In this document: piece after piece, positions 1 to 9,104 of the stretch
How positions within the stretch are numbered: position 1 is the stretch's first letter
How the letters are laid out: every line of letters starts with the position of its first letter
Source: an uncultured Bacteroidota bacterium
GTDB taxonomy: Bacteria > Bacteroidota > Bacteroidia > B-17B0 > Aurantibacillaceae
DNA: 64,000 nt
NCBI GenBank assembly: GCA_903834765.1
Contig: CAILKE010000025.1
Coordinates: 62,001-126,000 of the forward strand
Direction of reading: 5' to 3'
Notes under the pieces: model-generated
Databases searched by the model: none
Seen by the model: only the letters and a program-made list of their open reading frames with translations
What the model was told of the DNA's origin: nothing
Position numbers and translations under genes: made by a program

Positions 1-457
1 AAGGAAGAAGATTGAAAAAGTTTAACCCCATAAAAATCTCACCCAACATTTCTACTTTTTCATTCATATAATAATAGTTAAATATCAATAAACCTATACC
101 TATTAAAATACCCGGAACGGGTCCCGATAATATAACCACACTCATTTGACGTTGCGTAATTACACTTTTTTGTCCTGAATCAAATGAACCTAACATGGGT
201 AAAACAAATAATTTAGGATTAGAATAATTAAACGCTTTCATCGCAAAAAAATGTCCCAACTCATGAATTAATAAAACAATAAGCAATGCAGCACCATAGA
301 TTGGTTCCACTTTTAAAATTACCATAAAGATGAAGGCATAAATGGCAATACTAATAACCGATTTGCGCATCCAATTTTTTTTATCTTGCACAAAAACTGG
401 CTTAGGTAAAATACCCGATTGATTTGAATTTTTATATTCTTCTTCTAAGTTTTCCAC
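1..457 (-). CDS. Site-2 protease family (M50) metalloprotease, 3' end cut by window edge
   Basis: About 152 residues are visible, read leftward from a GTG at 457; the C-terminus lies outside the window. A hydrophobic helix leads into HELGH at residues 65-69, the zinc-binding motif of intramembrane M50 proteases, followed by further hydrophobic segments and a small-residue stretch (SGPVPGILIG) as in site-2 proteases. I chose GTG because no ATG precedes the conserved part in frame; an internal ATG at residue 30 is a less likely alternative. The substrate cannot be told from the sequence. The gene is divergent from the amino-acid permease at 578. Confidence 0.85.
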   Translation of the reverse strand, partial: MENLEEEYKNSNQSGILPKPVFVQDKKNWMRKSVISIAIYAFIFMVILKVEPIYGAALLIVLLIHELGHFFAMKAFNYSNPKLFVLPMLGSFDSGQKSVITQRQMSVVILSGPVPGILIGIGLLIFNYYYMNEKVEMLGEIFMGLNFFNLLP

Positions 458-526
458 GATGCTAAAGTAATAAATGTAATTTACAATGTATAGTATTTCA
501 ATTTTCGTTTATTCAATAAAATAATA

Positions 527-534
527 TATATTTG
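527..534 (+). promoter_or_regulatory. Bacteroidota -7 promoter element for the amino-acid permease
   Basis: TATATTTG matches the TAnnTTTG consensus of the phylum's primary sigma factor, 43 nt before the ATG at 578. No clear TTTG is seen at the usual -33 distance. Confidence 0.55.
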
Positions 535-577
535 AATGATACTATCAATTTAAAATATTATTTAAAAAGGAAAATTT

Positions 578-2044
578 ATGTCAATTTGGAGAATAAAACC
601 TGTATCAGCCTTTGAGGCAGATATGAAAAAAAGTGAGCTTAAAAGAGTTCTTGGTAAATGGAGTTTAACAGCCATTGGGATTGGAGCAATCATTGGTGGT
701 GGAATATTTGTATTAACGGGAACTGGAGCTTATTTTCATGCTGGTCCAGCCTTAGCGTTATCTTTCATAATTGCTGGAATTGCATGTGTATTTGCAGCAC
801 TTTGTTATAGTGAATTTGCGAGTATGATACCTGTTGAAGGTTCTGCTTACGCATATGCTTATGGTACCATCGGCGAAATGTTTGCATGGATTATTGGTTG
901 GGGCTTAGTGCTTGAATACGCAATGGGTTCAATGACGGTAGCCGTTAGTTGGAGTGGCTATTTTAATAAATTTTTAGGATTAATTCATTTGCATATTCCT
1001 GATTGGTTAACTCAGGATCCTGGTAGTTATGCAGGTTCTGGATTTTCTATGAATTTACCTGCAACAATAATTGTTTTATTAGTTACAGCATTATTAGTTA
1101 AAGGCACTAAAGAAGCAGCAAAAGCAAATAATGTGATTGTTATTATAAAAATTGCAGCTGTATTATTTGTAATTATAGTAGGTGCATTTTGTATTAATAC
1201 AGCTAACTGGGTTCCATTTATCCCTGATGAAACTACAATTTTAGATCATGGAGAAAGCCGCTTCGTTTATGGTTGGAATGGTATCATATCAGGAGCAGCT
1301 GCAATCTTTTTTGCATATGTTGGATTCGACGCCGTATCTACTCAAGCTGGAGAAGCTATTAACCCTAAGAAAGATGTTCCATTTGCTATCATTACATCAC
1401 TAATGGTTTGCACAGCATTATACATTTTAGTGTCATTGGTGCTAACAGGAATGATGAATTATAAGGATTTTGATCCAATGGGAAAATATCCTAATGCGAT
1501 TAAAGCACCGGTAGCTATGGCTTTTGAAATAGCGGGAATGCCTTGGGCAGTATTTCTTATTACTATTGCCGCAACTGTAGGTTTAATTTCAGTACTTATG
1601 GTAATGATGTTGGGGCAATCGCGCATATTTATGGGAATGTCAAAAGATGGTTTAATACCTAAATTCTTTTCTGAATTACATCCAGTAAATAAAACGCCAT
1701 ATAAAAATACAATATTTTTAGGCGTAATAATTGCAATGGTTGCTGGATTTACACCTATAAGTACATTAGCCGACATGACCAGTTTTGGTACATTATTCGC
1801 TTTTACAATGGTTTGTATCGCAGTATGGTTATTAAGAGTTAGACAGCCTAATTTGAAGCGAAACTTCAAAGTTCCTGCTCTTCCTGTAATTGCCGTTTGT
1901 GGTATTTTTATTAATACTTATTTAATGTATAAATTAGATAAAGATGCTCAATTATTTTCAATAGGTTGGTTAGGACTTGGATTAATCATTTACTTCCTTT
2001 ACAGCAAAAGAAATAGTAACCTTGAAAAACAAGGAATTGACTAA
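578..2044 (+). CDS. APC-superfamily amino acid permease
   Basis: This 488-residue integral membrane protein carries the APC signature GAIIGGGIFVLTG at residues 36-48, in the first membrane helix, and about twelve hydrophobic segments. The pattern is closest to the cationic amino acid transporter (CAT/YfnA) branch: the helix-1 glycine motif, the GSAYAYAY stretch in helix 3 and FFAYVGFDAVSTQAGE in helix 6. Such proteins move amino acids across the inner membrane by proton coupling or exchange; the substrate is not predictable here. It is monocistronic, with a promoter upstream and a hairpin terminator downstream. Confidence 0.9.
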   Translation: MSIWRIKPVSAFEADMKKSELKRVLGKWSLTAIGIGAIIGGGIFVLTGTGAYFHAGPALALSFIIAGIACVFAALCYSEFASMIPVEGSAYAYAYGTIGEMFAWIIGWGLVLEYAMGSMTVAVSWSGYFNKFLGLIHLHIPDWLTQDPGSYAGSGFSMNLPATIIVLLVTALLVKGTKEAAKANNVIVIIKIAAVLFVIIVGAFCINTANWVPFIPDETTILDHGESRFVYGWNGIISGAAAIFFAYVGFDAVSTQAGEAINPKKDVPFAIITSLMVCTALYILVSLVLTGMMNYKDFDPMGKYPNAIKAPVAMAFEIAGMPWAVFLITIAATVGLISVLMVMMLGQSRIFMGMSKDGLIPKFFSELHPVNKTPYKNTIFLGVIIAMVAGFTPISTLADMTSFGTLFAFTMVCIAVWLLRVRQPNLKRNFKVPALPVIAVCGIFINTYLMYKLDKDAQLFSIGWLGLGLIIYFLYSKRNSNLEKQGID

Positions 2045-2070
2045 AATTAAAAAATCATATTAAATAAAAT

Positions 2071-2093
2071 AAAGGGCGATATTTTCGCCTTTT
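2071..2093 (+). terminator. Rho-independent terminator after the permease
   Basis: AAAGGGCGA pairs with TCGCCTTTT across a 5-nt loop (9 bp with one G-T pair) and is followed by ATTTTG. It lies 26 nt after the permease stop. Confidence 0.75.
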
Positions 2094-2140
2094 ATTTTGT
2101 TATAGCTATTTCTTTAAAAAGTCTTTATACAAAAAAATAT

Positions 2141-2148
2141 TATATTTG
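2141..2148 (+). promoter_or_regulatory. -7 promoter element, almost abutting the GT2 start codon
   Basis: TATATTTG ends only 5 nt before the ATG at 2154, so the transcript would have no leader or a leader of a few nucleotides. No obvious TTTG is seen at -33. Confidence 0.5.
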
Positions 2149-2153
2149 CGCTT

Positions 2154-2867
2154 ATGTTATTATCTATTGTAATTCCTGCATATAACGAGGGCAGAACCAT
2201 TCATTTAATTTTAAATAAAATTAAGGCAGTTAAACTTCCCGAGGGAGTTGATAAGGAAATTATCATTGTAAACGATTGCTCAAAAGATAATACAGAAGAA
2301 GCTATTTTAAAATACCAATCTGAAAATTCTGATTTCAATATACAATACCGTAAACACGAGTTTAATAAAGGTAAAGGTGCTGCGCTTCATACTGGTATCA
2401 AGGAAGCAAGTGGTGATTATATCATCATTCAAGATGCCGACTTAGAATACGATCCCGAAGAATATATTATTTTACTCAAACCAATTTTAAATGGCTTTGC
2501 TGATGTAGTGTATGGCAGCCGTTTCATTGGCGGAAAACCTCATCGTATCTTATTCTTCTGGCATTCTATTGGCAATAAAATGCTCACAATGATGTCTAAC
2601 ATGTTTTCCAACCTCAACCTTACAGATATGGAAACCTGCTATAAATTATTTAGAGCTGACATTATCAAGGGTATAGCATTAAAAGAAAATCGTTTTGGAT
2701 TTGAGCCAGAAGTAACTGCAAAAATTTCACGTATCAAAGACCTTCATATATATGAAGTAGGTATTTCTTATTATGGAAGAACTTATGAAGAAGGAAAAAA
2801 AATAGGCTGGAAAGATGGATTTAGAGCCATTTTCTGTATTCTGAAATATGGCTTATTTAAAATGTAA
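2154..2867 (+). CDS. Family 2 glycosyltransferase (polyprenyl-phosphate sugar transferase type)
   Basis: The 237 residues form a single GT-A domain. [10 protein letters not shown] at residues 4-13 is the nucleotide-binding start, [12 protein letters not shown] follows at about 36-47, and DAD at 94-96 is the metal-binding motif. The short form without a membrane anchor resembles dolichol/undecaprenyl-phosphate mannose or glucose synthases (DPM1-like). The likely role is transfer of a sugar from a nucleotide donor to a lipid carrier on the cytoplasmic face; donor and acceptor are not determined. The nth-bcp fusion gene begins 11 nt downstream and is probably co-transcribed. Confidence 0.87.
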   Translation: MLLSIVIPAYNEGRTIHLILNKIKAVKLPEGVDKEIIIVNDCSKDNTEEAILKYQSENSDFNIQYRKHEFNKGKGAALHTGIKEASGDYIIIQDADLEYDPEEYIILLKPILNGFADVVYGSRFIGGKPHRILFFWHSIGNKMLTMMSNMFSNLNLTDMETCYKLFRADIIKGIALKENRFGFEPEVTAKISRIKDLHIYEVGISYYGRTYEEGKKIGWKDGFRAIFCILKYGLFKM

Positions 2868-2878
2868 TACATCTTAAA

Positions 2879-4192
2879 ATGACAATAAAAGAACGTTACG
2901 TAGGAGTTATTAATTATTTTAAAACGAACGTTCCTGTTGCCGAAACAGAACTCCACTATAATAATCCATACGAGCTAATTGTAGCAGTTATTCTTTCTGC
3001 ACAGTGCACCGATGTTCGCATCAACAAAGTAACTCCAAAATTATTTAAAGATTATCCAAACGCTGAAGCCCTTGCGGCTGCTAGTCCTGATACTATTTTC
3101 AATTATATCAGAAGTGTAAGCTATCCAAATAATAAAGCCAAACATTTAGTGGGCATGGCTAATATGTTAATACATGATTTTAATGGAATTGTTCCAAGCG
3201 AAATTGATCAGTTAGTGAAACTACCGGGTGTTGGACGTAAAACAGCAAATGTAGTTGCCTCTGTCGTTTATAAAAAACCAGCCATGGCTGTTGATACACA
3301 TGTTTTTAGAGTATCAAATCGAATTGGTTTAACAAACGCCAAAACGCCCTTGCAAAGCGAAATGCAGTTAATTAAACATATTCCAAATGAACATGTTGCT
3401 ACAGCGCATCATTGGCTCATTTTACATGGGCGTTATACTTGTTTAGCACGTTCACCTAAATGTGAAATCTGCCCATTAACAGAATGGTGCCAGTATTTTA
3501 AAACAAATGTTCTAAACAAAAATAAATCTCAATCGTTACTTGAAAAAAAAGAAAATATGGCTAAGAAACAAATAATCACTAAAAAAGCAAGCAGTAAAAA
3601 AGTATCAAGCAAACCTTTAACAGAAAAGCTAACTAAGCCTAGTGTAAAAAAAATTACCTCGGATAAAAAGATAGATACTAAATCAATAACTAAAACTAAA
3701 GTAACAGAAAAAACTACCAAGTTTGTCGCACATCAAACCAAATTAAAAATAGGCGATAAAGCACCTGCATTTAAAGCAAAAGACCAGCATGGTAAAGTTA
3801 TTTCATCAGCCGATTTTAAAGGCAAAAATATAGTACTTTACTTTTATCCAAAGGATAATACGCCTGGTTGCACTATGGAAGCATGTAGTTTACGTGATGA
3901 GCATAACTATTTCACTAAACAAAATTATGTAGTAATAGGCGTAAGTGCTGATGATGAAAAAATGCACAAAAAATTCGCTGATAAATTTGAACTCCCTTTT
4001 TCCTTATTAGCAGATACAGATATGAAAATCATAAAAGATTATGACGTATGGGGAACCAAACAATTTTTGGGAAAAATTTATGATGGTATCATTCGTACAA
4101 CCTTTATTATCAATGAAAAAGCAATCATTAAGCATGTGATTACAGAGGTAAAAACAAAAGAACATGCTCAGCAAATTAAAGGATTAAAGTAA
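2879..4192 (+). CDS. Endonuclease III fused through a lysine-rich linker to a Bcp-type peroxiredoxin
   Basis: The 437-residue frame joins two enzymes. Residues 1-210 are endonuclease III: the helix-hairpin-helix LPGVGRKTANVV at 115-126 supplies catalytic Lys121, Asp139 lies in AVDTH, and Cys188, 195, 198 and 204 have the C-x6-C-x2-C-x5-C spacing of the 4Fe-4S loop. Residues 285-437 are a thiol peroxidase of the Bcp/PrxQ class, with peroxidatic Cys331 and resolving Cys336 in PGCTMEACSLRD. Residues about 211-284 form a Lys/Thr/Ser-rich linker. Both catalytic sets are intact. An internal ATG at 3557 (Met227) could also start a free peroxiredoxin with a basic tail. Roles: base excision of oxidised pyrimidines, and hydroperoxide reduction. 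Confidence 0.88.
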   Translation: MTIKERYVGVINYFKTNVPVAETELHYNNPYELIVAVILSAQCTDVRINKVTPKLFKDYPNAEALAAASPDTIFNYIRSVSYPNNKAKHLVGMANMLIHDFNGIVPSEIDQLVKLPGVGRKTANVVASVVYKKPAMAVDTHVFRVSNRIGLTNAKTPLQSEMQLIKHIPNEHVATAHHWLILHGRYTCLARSPKCEICPLTEWCQYFKTNVLNKNKSQSLLEKKENMAKKQIITKKASSKKVSSKPLTEKLTKPSVKKITSDKKIDTKSITKTKVTEKTTKFVAHQTKLKIGDKAPAFKAKDQHGKVISSADFKGKNIVLYFYPKDNTPGCTMEACSLRDEHNYFTKQNYVVIGVSADDEKMHKKFADKFELPFSLLADTDMKIIKDYDVWGTKQFLGKIYDGIIRTTFIINEKAIIKHVITEVKTKEHAQQIKGLK

Positions 4193-4216
4193 TAATCATT
4201 CAAAAATTAACACAAA

Positions 4217-4243
4217 TAAAAGGGAAGCAAATGCTTCCTTTTT
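4217..4243. terminator. Bidirectional terminator between the nth-bcp fusion and glyS
   Basis: A hairpin with 12-bp arms (AAAAGGGAAGCA against TGCTTCCTTTTT, one G-T pair) and a 2-nt gap, flanked by A and T tracts, lies between two convergent genes. Confidence 0.75.
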
Positions 4244-4263
4244 ATTATAATTAAACTATCAAC

Positions 4264-5808
4264 TTACAATGTCTTCAATAAACTTTGCAAACTTGTGTGT
4301 TGAGTTAAAAATGCGTGCAACGAATCAATACTTAAGCGCTCTTGCTTCATGGTGTCTCTGTTTCGAATAGTAACCATATTATCTTCTAAACTTTGATGAT
4401 CGATGGTAATGCAGAATGGCGTACCAATAGCATCTTGTCGTCTATAACGTTTTCCAACTGTATCTTTTTCATCATAAGCTACCATGAAATCAAACTTCAG
4501 ATCCTTCATAATTTTTTCTGCTAATTCAGGTAAGCCGTCTTTTTTTACTAATGGAAAAATAGCTGCTTTATAAGGTGCTAAAGCATAAGGTAAACTTAAT
4601 ACTGTTCTTGTATCACCTCCTTCTAATGCTTCTTCTTTTAATGCAGAAGATAAAATAGATAAAAACAAACGATCCAAACCAACCGAAGTTTCAACCACAT
4701 AAGGCACATACGATTCATTTAATTCGGGATCGAAGTATTGTAATTTTTTTCCTGAAAATTGTTCGTGTTGTTTTAAATCGAAATCTGTACGAGAGTGTAT
4801 CCCTTCTAATTCTTTAAATCCAAAAGGGAAATTATGTTCTATATCGCATGCTGCATTTGCATAATGAGCTAATTTTAAATGATCATGGAATCGATATTTG
4901 TCAGAGCCTAAGCCCAAAGATAAGTGCCAATTCAAACGTGCCTTTTTCCAATACTCATACCATTGCATTTCAGTTCCTGGACGAACAAAAAACTGCATTT
5001 CCATTTGTTCGAACTCACGCATACGGAAAATAAACTGACGAGCAACAATTTCATTCCTAAAGGCTTTACCTGTTTGCGCAATACCAAAAGGAATTTTCAT
5101 GCGGCCAGTTTTTTGTACATTCAAGTAATTTACAAAAATACCTTGAGCAGTTTCCGGACGTAAATAAATAATATTCGATTCATCAGTTACCGCACCCATA
5201 GAGGTACTAAACATTAAATTAAACTGTCGAACATCTGTCCAGTTTTTAGAGCCACTAATTGGGCAAACGATTTCAAGATCAACAATGATCTGCTTAACCT
5301 CTTCTAAATTATTATCGTTCAAGGCTGTTTTAAAACGTGCATTAATCTCATCTATTTTTTGTTGATACTCTACAACGCGCGTGTTTGTTGACTTGAACAT
5401 CGTCGCATCAAAATTTTCAAAACGCTTGGCAGCTTTTTCAACTTCTTTATTGATTTTATCTTCAATCTTAGCAACATGTTCCTCGATTAGTACATCGGCT
5501 CTGTAACGCTTCTTACTATCTTTATTATCAATCAATGGATCGTTAAAAGCATCTACGTGTCCACTAGCCTTCCAAGTAGTTGGATGCATAAATATCGAAG
5601 CATCTAAACCCACTATGTTCTCATGCATTTGCACCATTGCCTTCCACCAGTAATCTCGAACATTCTTTTTAAGCTCAACACCCATTTGCCCATAATCATA
5701 AACAGCGCTTAAGCCATCATAAATTTCGGAACTAGGGAAAATAAAGCCATACTCTTTACTGTGAGATATAACGTTTTTAAAAAAATCTTCGGGTTTAATA
5801 GTTGACAT
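4264..5808 (-). CDS. glyS: Glycyl-tRNA synthetase, dimeric class II type
   Basis: The 514-residue protein charges tRNA-Gly. Class II landmarks are clear: RPETAQGIF at about 217-225, motif 2 with FRNE at 250-253 and FEQMEMQFF at 266-274, and motif 3 with GLDR at 377-380. The C-terminal anticodon-binding domain contains DKDTVGKRYRRQDAIGTP-like conserved residues (here DEKDTVGKRYRRQDAIGTP). This is the eukaryote/archaeal-like alpha2 form, not the GlyQ/GlyS tetramer. panC ends 46 nt upstream on the same strand, so the two may form one transcript. Confidence 0.95.
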   Translation of the reverse strand: MSTIKPEDFFKNVISHSKEYGFIFPSSEIYDGLSAVYDYGQMGVELKKNVRDYWWKAMVQMHENIVGLDASIFMHPTTWKASGHVDAFNDPLIDNKDSKKRYRADVLIEEHVAKIEDKINKEVEKAAKRFENFDATMFKSTNTRVVEYQQKIDEINARFKTALNDNNLEEVKQIIVDLEIVCPISGSKNWTDVRQFNLMFSTSMGAVTDESNIIYLRPETAQGIFVNYLNVQKTGRMKIPFGIAQTGKAFRNEIVARQFIFRMREFEQMEMQFFVRPGTEMQWYEYWKKARLNWHLSLGLGSDKYRFHDHLKLAHYANAACDIEHNFPFGFKELEGIHSRTDFDLKQHEQFSGKKLQYFDPELNESYVPYVVETSVGLDRLFLSILSSALKEEALEGGDTRTVLSLPYALAPYKAAIFPLVKKDGLPELAEKIMKDLKFDFMVAYDEKDTVGKRYRRQDAIGTPFCITIDHQSLEDNMVTIRNRDTMKQERLSIDSLHAFLTQHTSLQSLLKTL

Positions 5809-5854
5809 AAGTTTTATAGGTTTGAAAAGTTCAAAAATAATATTTTAGTTGAAA

Positions 5855-6697
5855 CTAATCTATCATCCAATTATCAATTAATCGAATGTTACCAACAAAT
5901 ACGGCAATAAGAGAAATAGCTTGTTGAGTCGGCTTTAGAGCAGTTAAAGGTTCTAATGTATCAGCGTTACAAACTTCATAGTAATCTAATTTCATAATTG
6001 AAACTTTAGCAACCTCATTATGTATGTATGACTTTGCCGCACTAATACCATTTTTTTTGGCTATTTCCCTAGATTCTTCCATCATCTTTGGAACTAACTT
6101 CGCAATTTTTCTTTCTTCTAGTGTTAGAAGCATGTTTCTAGAACTCATCGCTAATCCATCATTTTCACGTAAAATGGGACAAGAAATAATTTCTACAGGA
6201 AGGTTTAATTGATCTACTAAAGATTTAACAACCATTACCTGCTGATAATCCTTACTTCCAAAAAAAGCTTTATCAGGTTCTATGCCTTTTAATAAAATAC
6301 TAACGACCTGCCCTACTCCATTATAATGTCCTGGGCGATGTTCAGCTTCTAAAATTGTATCTAAGTATCCAAAATTAAATTGTCGAGTATCCGTTGTAGG
6401 ATAAATATCCTTTACATCAGGCATGTACAAAACATCGCAACCTACTTGTTCTAATAGCTGTATGTCAAGTTCAGGCGTTCGAGGATAACGCGATAAATCA
6501 TTCGCATTATTAAATTGAGTAGGATTAACAAAGATGCTACATACGCTTATATCACACTCTTTTTTTGATTGGACAATCAGAGAAATATGTCCTTGATGCA
6601 GCGCTCCCATAGTTGGAACAAAGCCAATGGTCTTATCTTGTTGTTTTTGAGATAGGATATATGTTTTTACTTCACTAATTTGTTGAAATACCTGCAT
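5855..6697 (-). CDS. panC: Pantothenate synthetase
   Basis: The 280-residue enzyme condenses pantoate with beta-alanine using ATP, the last step to vitamin B5. Family motifs are present in order: PTMGALHQGH at 28-37 with the HxGH nucleotidyltransferase signature, the pantoate-binding NPTQF, RPGHYNGVGQVV, FGSKDYQQ and RENDGLAMSSRN. Length is normal. It lies upstream of glyS on the same strand and is divergent from the GT5-like gene at 6813. Confidence 0.96.
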   Translation of the reverse strand: MQVFQQISEVKTYILSQKQQDKTIGFVPTMGALHQGHISLIVQSKKECDISVCSIFVNPTQFNNANDLSRYPRTPELDIQLLEQVGCDVLYMPDVKDIYPTTDTRQFNFGYLDTILEAEHRPGHYNGVGQVVSILLKGIEPDKAFFGSKDYQQVMVVKSLVDQLNLPVEIISCPILRENDGLAMSSRNMLLTLEERKIAKLVPKMMEESREIAKKNGISAAKSYIHNEVAKVSIMKLDYYEVCNADTLEPLTALKPTQQAISLIAVFVGNIRLIDNWMID

Positions 6698-6742
6698 AAT
6701 TGAACTGTTTTGTAAATAAATCGCTCCAAAGCTAAATAATAC

Positions 6743-6774
6743 TTTGATATATGGCTTTTTTTTTATTACTTTTG
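6743..6774 (+). promoter_or_regulatory. Full Bacteroidota promoter for the GT5-like gene
   Basis: TTTG at 6743-6746, a 20-bp spacer and TACTTTTG at 6767-6774 match the consensus -33 and -7 elements. A start site near 6780 gives a leader of about 32 nt. Confidence 0.7.
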
Positions 6775-6812
6775 TATGTTCTTAATTTAATATTTACCTA
6801 ATCCTAAATTAT

Positions 6813-7643
6813 ATGAGAAAAGCTAGAGTTTTATTTGTGTCGCAAGAAATTACTCCTTATTTAGATGAAACCCACATTGGAAAAATAGCTCGAAGATTAC
6901 CTCAAGCTATACAAGAAAGAGGTAAAGAAATAAGAACTTTTATGCCTAAATATGGCAATATCAACGAAAGACGTCACCAATTGCATGAAGTTATTCGCTT
7001 ATCAGGAATGAATATTGTGATTAATAATGCCGATCATCCTTTAATTATTAAAGTTGCTTCTATTCCTACTGCTCGTATGCAGGTATATTTTATTGATAAT
7101 GATGACTATTTTCATCGTAAAGCTACATTAACTGATAAAGCTACTGGGAAATATTTTGATGATAACGATGAGCGATTAGTGTTTTTCAACCGTGGAGTTA
7201 TTGAAACAGTTAAGAAACTAGGCTGGTCTCCTGATATTATTCATTGCCAAGGATGGTTTACAGGGCTTACACCTTTATACGTAAAAAAGGCATTTATCGA
7301 AGATCCTTTGTTTGCAGAAGCTAAAGTTATCTTTACCATTTACGATGAAGAATATACCAAAGTTTTAAATAAAAAAATAATTGATAAGGCAATTATCGAC
7401 GGTGTTACTAAAAAAGATTTAAAACACATCGAGGAAGCTTCTTACATTAATTTAATGAAATTAGCAATCGACCATTCTGATGGCATTTCATTTGGTTGCG
7501 AAAAAATAAACGAAGAGTTAGTGAAATACGCTAAAAAATCAGGTAAGCCTGTATTAGAATTTAAAGGTGAAGCAGAATATGCTGATTCTTATAACGAATT
7601 TTACGACTTAGTTCTTGAAGATAGCACTGTATTAGCAGATTAA
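6813..7643 (+). CDS. Glycogen/starch synthase-like protein reduced to the N-terminal GT5 domain
   Basis: The 276 residues resemble only the N-terminal half of GT5 glycogen synthases: an opening beta-alpha unit (RVLFVSQEITPY), a central PDIIHCQGWFTGL corresponding to the PDvvHaHDWhtgl region, and then a stop. The C-terminal Rossmann domain, which supplies most ADP-glucose contacts, is missing. The KTGGL donor-binding loop near residue 20 is replaced by ETHIG. Polymerising activity is therefore unlikely and the role is unknown. It is divergent from panC and upstream of the DUF4270 lipoprotein, a neighbourhood I recall from other Bacteroidota. Confidence 0.75.
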   Translation: MRKARVLFVSQEITPYLDETHIGKIARRLPQAIQERGKEIRTFMPKYGNINERRHQLHEVIRLSGMNIVINNADHPLIIKVASIPTARMQVYFIDNDDYFHRKATLTDKATGKYFDDNDERLVFFNRGVIETVKKLGWSPDIIHCQGWFTGLTPLYVKKAFIEDPLFAEAKVIFTIYDEEYTKVLNKKIIDKAIIDGVTKKDLKHIEEASYINLMKLAIDHSDGISFGCEKINEELVKYAKKSGKPVLEFKGEAEYADSYNEFYDLVLEDSTVLAD

Positions 7644-7704
7644 AATTATCTCTGATTATCTTATTTAATCACGATTTAATTCTTTTTAATAATTTAACTA
7701 TTTT

Positions 7705-7734
7705 AAACGCATAATTTTAAGTAATTATGCGTTT
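7705..7734 (+). terminator. Hairpin between the GT5-like gene and the DUF4270 gene
   Basis: A perfect 12-bp stem (AAACGCATAATT with its complement) and 6-nt loop are followed by TTAAAT. It ends 12 nt before the next ATG, so it could terminate the GT5-like transcript or shape the DUF4270 leader. Confidence 0.65.
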
Positions 7735-7746
7735 TTAAATTTATAT

Positions 7747-9090
7747 ATGAATAAACTTATCTTAGGTATTTTAATTTCAGGATTTATACTTTTTTTTTCT
7801 TGTAAAAAACAAGATGACAATAGCATTTTAGGTTTGGATATTCAGCCTTCAAATGATTTATTAGGTGTAACTATTACAGACTCTACTTCACTATTTATGC
7901 ACACCCAAAAAGTAGACTATGTGCGAAGTTATAGCGATCAATATAAATTTTTAGGAAGCACTCAAGATCCAATCTTTGGGACAACAGAAGCTAGCATTTA
8001 TACTAATTTTTCAATAATTAATAATTTAACAAACGTCTCATTTGGCGTTAACCCAGTTTTAGACTCTGCTGAATTAATTATCCGTTTTGTTGGTCAATTT
8101 GCAGGCGATACCAATACTGCTTTAAATTTCAATGTTCAATTATTGAATGATAAGTTAAGCACCGACTCTTTATATCATACCAATTCTACTCTTTCAAAAT
8201 CTAACAGTAATATAAACTTTGGAGGGAAAATACTGGTTAGAAGCGGTGTATATTGCCTTGTACTCCCTCTCGATTACAACTTTGCTCAATATATTCTGCA
8301 AACAGAAGCCAATCTTACTAATAATACAGCCTTTCAAAATGCCTATAAAGGCTTTTATATTTCTGCTAAAAACCCTGTAGGAAGTGCAGGCAGTGGTTCC
8401 ATTCGCCGTTTTGATTTAGATGATGATTTATCTGGTGTAAAATTATATTACCATAACGGAACTTCAGCAAGCAGTAAAGGACAAACGGCTCTATTTACCT
8501 TTAGAGGAAGCGATGCATTGCGCTTTAATCATATTGAACACAACTATACTTCAGGTGCAACTCAAAACTTATATTCACAATTAAACGGCGATACTATAAA
8601 AGGAAATACTAATGTATTTTTAAATAGTTTTGGTGGCACTAGAGTAAGAGTGTATTTACCAACTATTCAAAACTTCGCAGACTCAGTAAATGTTTCCATT
8701 AACCGTGCTGAGCTTATTGTTAAAATGGATGATTCAAACATTAACACGTATTATGGAGTGCCTGCTGACTTAGCCTTAATTGCTTGTGCTTCCGATGGAA
8801 CCGAATTATTAGTCATAGATCAATTAGAAGCCAGTGATTTTGTGAAATACGGAGGTAATTACGATGCCACCAACAAACAGTATGTTTTTAATATTGCACG
8901 ACAAATGCAACAAATAATAACTAAAAAATTAGTGAATTATGGCTTTTACTTGGTAAATGCAACTCCTAGCCGATCTACTGTTATTAGACGCGATAACCGA
9001 TCTGAACGGATAATTATTGGCGGTAAAAACAATACAGCTTTCAAACCTTATTTTAAAGTAACGTACGTGAAGTATCCCTTCGATAAATAA
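7747..9090 (+). CDS. DUF4270 family lipoprotein
   Basis: The 447-residue protein has a lipoprotein signal peptide ending in FFSC, with Cys19 as the lipidated residue, then a Lys-rich start. The body is beta-rich, with the conserved pattern near residue 75 (GSTQDPIFGTTEASIYT) and a C-terminal IIGGKNNTAFKPYFKVTY segment, as in DUF4270, an uncharacterised outer-surface family of Bacteroidota. Attachment to the outer membrane is inferred. The GT4 gene starts 14 nt downstream, suggesting co-transcription and possibly a cell-envelope role. Confidence 0.8.
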   Translation: MNKLILGILISGFILFFSCKKQDDNSILGLDIQPSNDLLGVTITDSTSLFMHTQKVDYVRSYSDQYKFLGSTQDPIFGTTEASIYTNFSIINNLTNVSFGVNPVLDSAELIIRFVGQFAGDTNTALNFNVQLLNDKLSTDSLYHTNSTLSKSNSNINFGGKILVRSGVYCLVLPLDYNFAQYILQTEANLTNNTAFQNAYKGFYISAKNPVGSAGSGSIRRFDLDDDLSGVKLYYHNGTSASSKGQTALFTFRGSDALRFNHIEHNYTSGATQNLYSQLNGDTIKGNTNVFLNSFGGTRVRVYLPTIQNFADSVNVSINRAELIVKMDDSNINTYYGVPADLALIACASDGTELLVIDQLEASDFVKYGGNYDATNKQYVFNIARQMQQIITKKLVNYGFYLVNATPSRSTVIRRDNRSERIIIGGKNNTAFKPYFKVTYVKYPFDK

Positions 9091-9104
9091 TTTACTTAAT
9101 ATAA

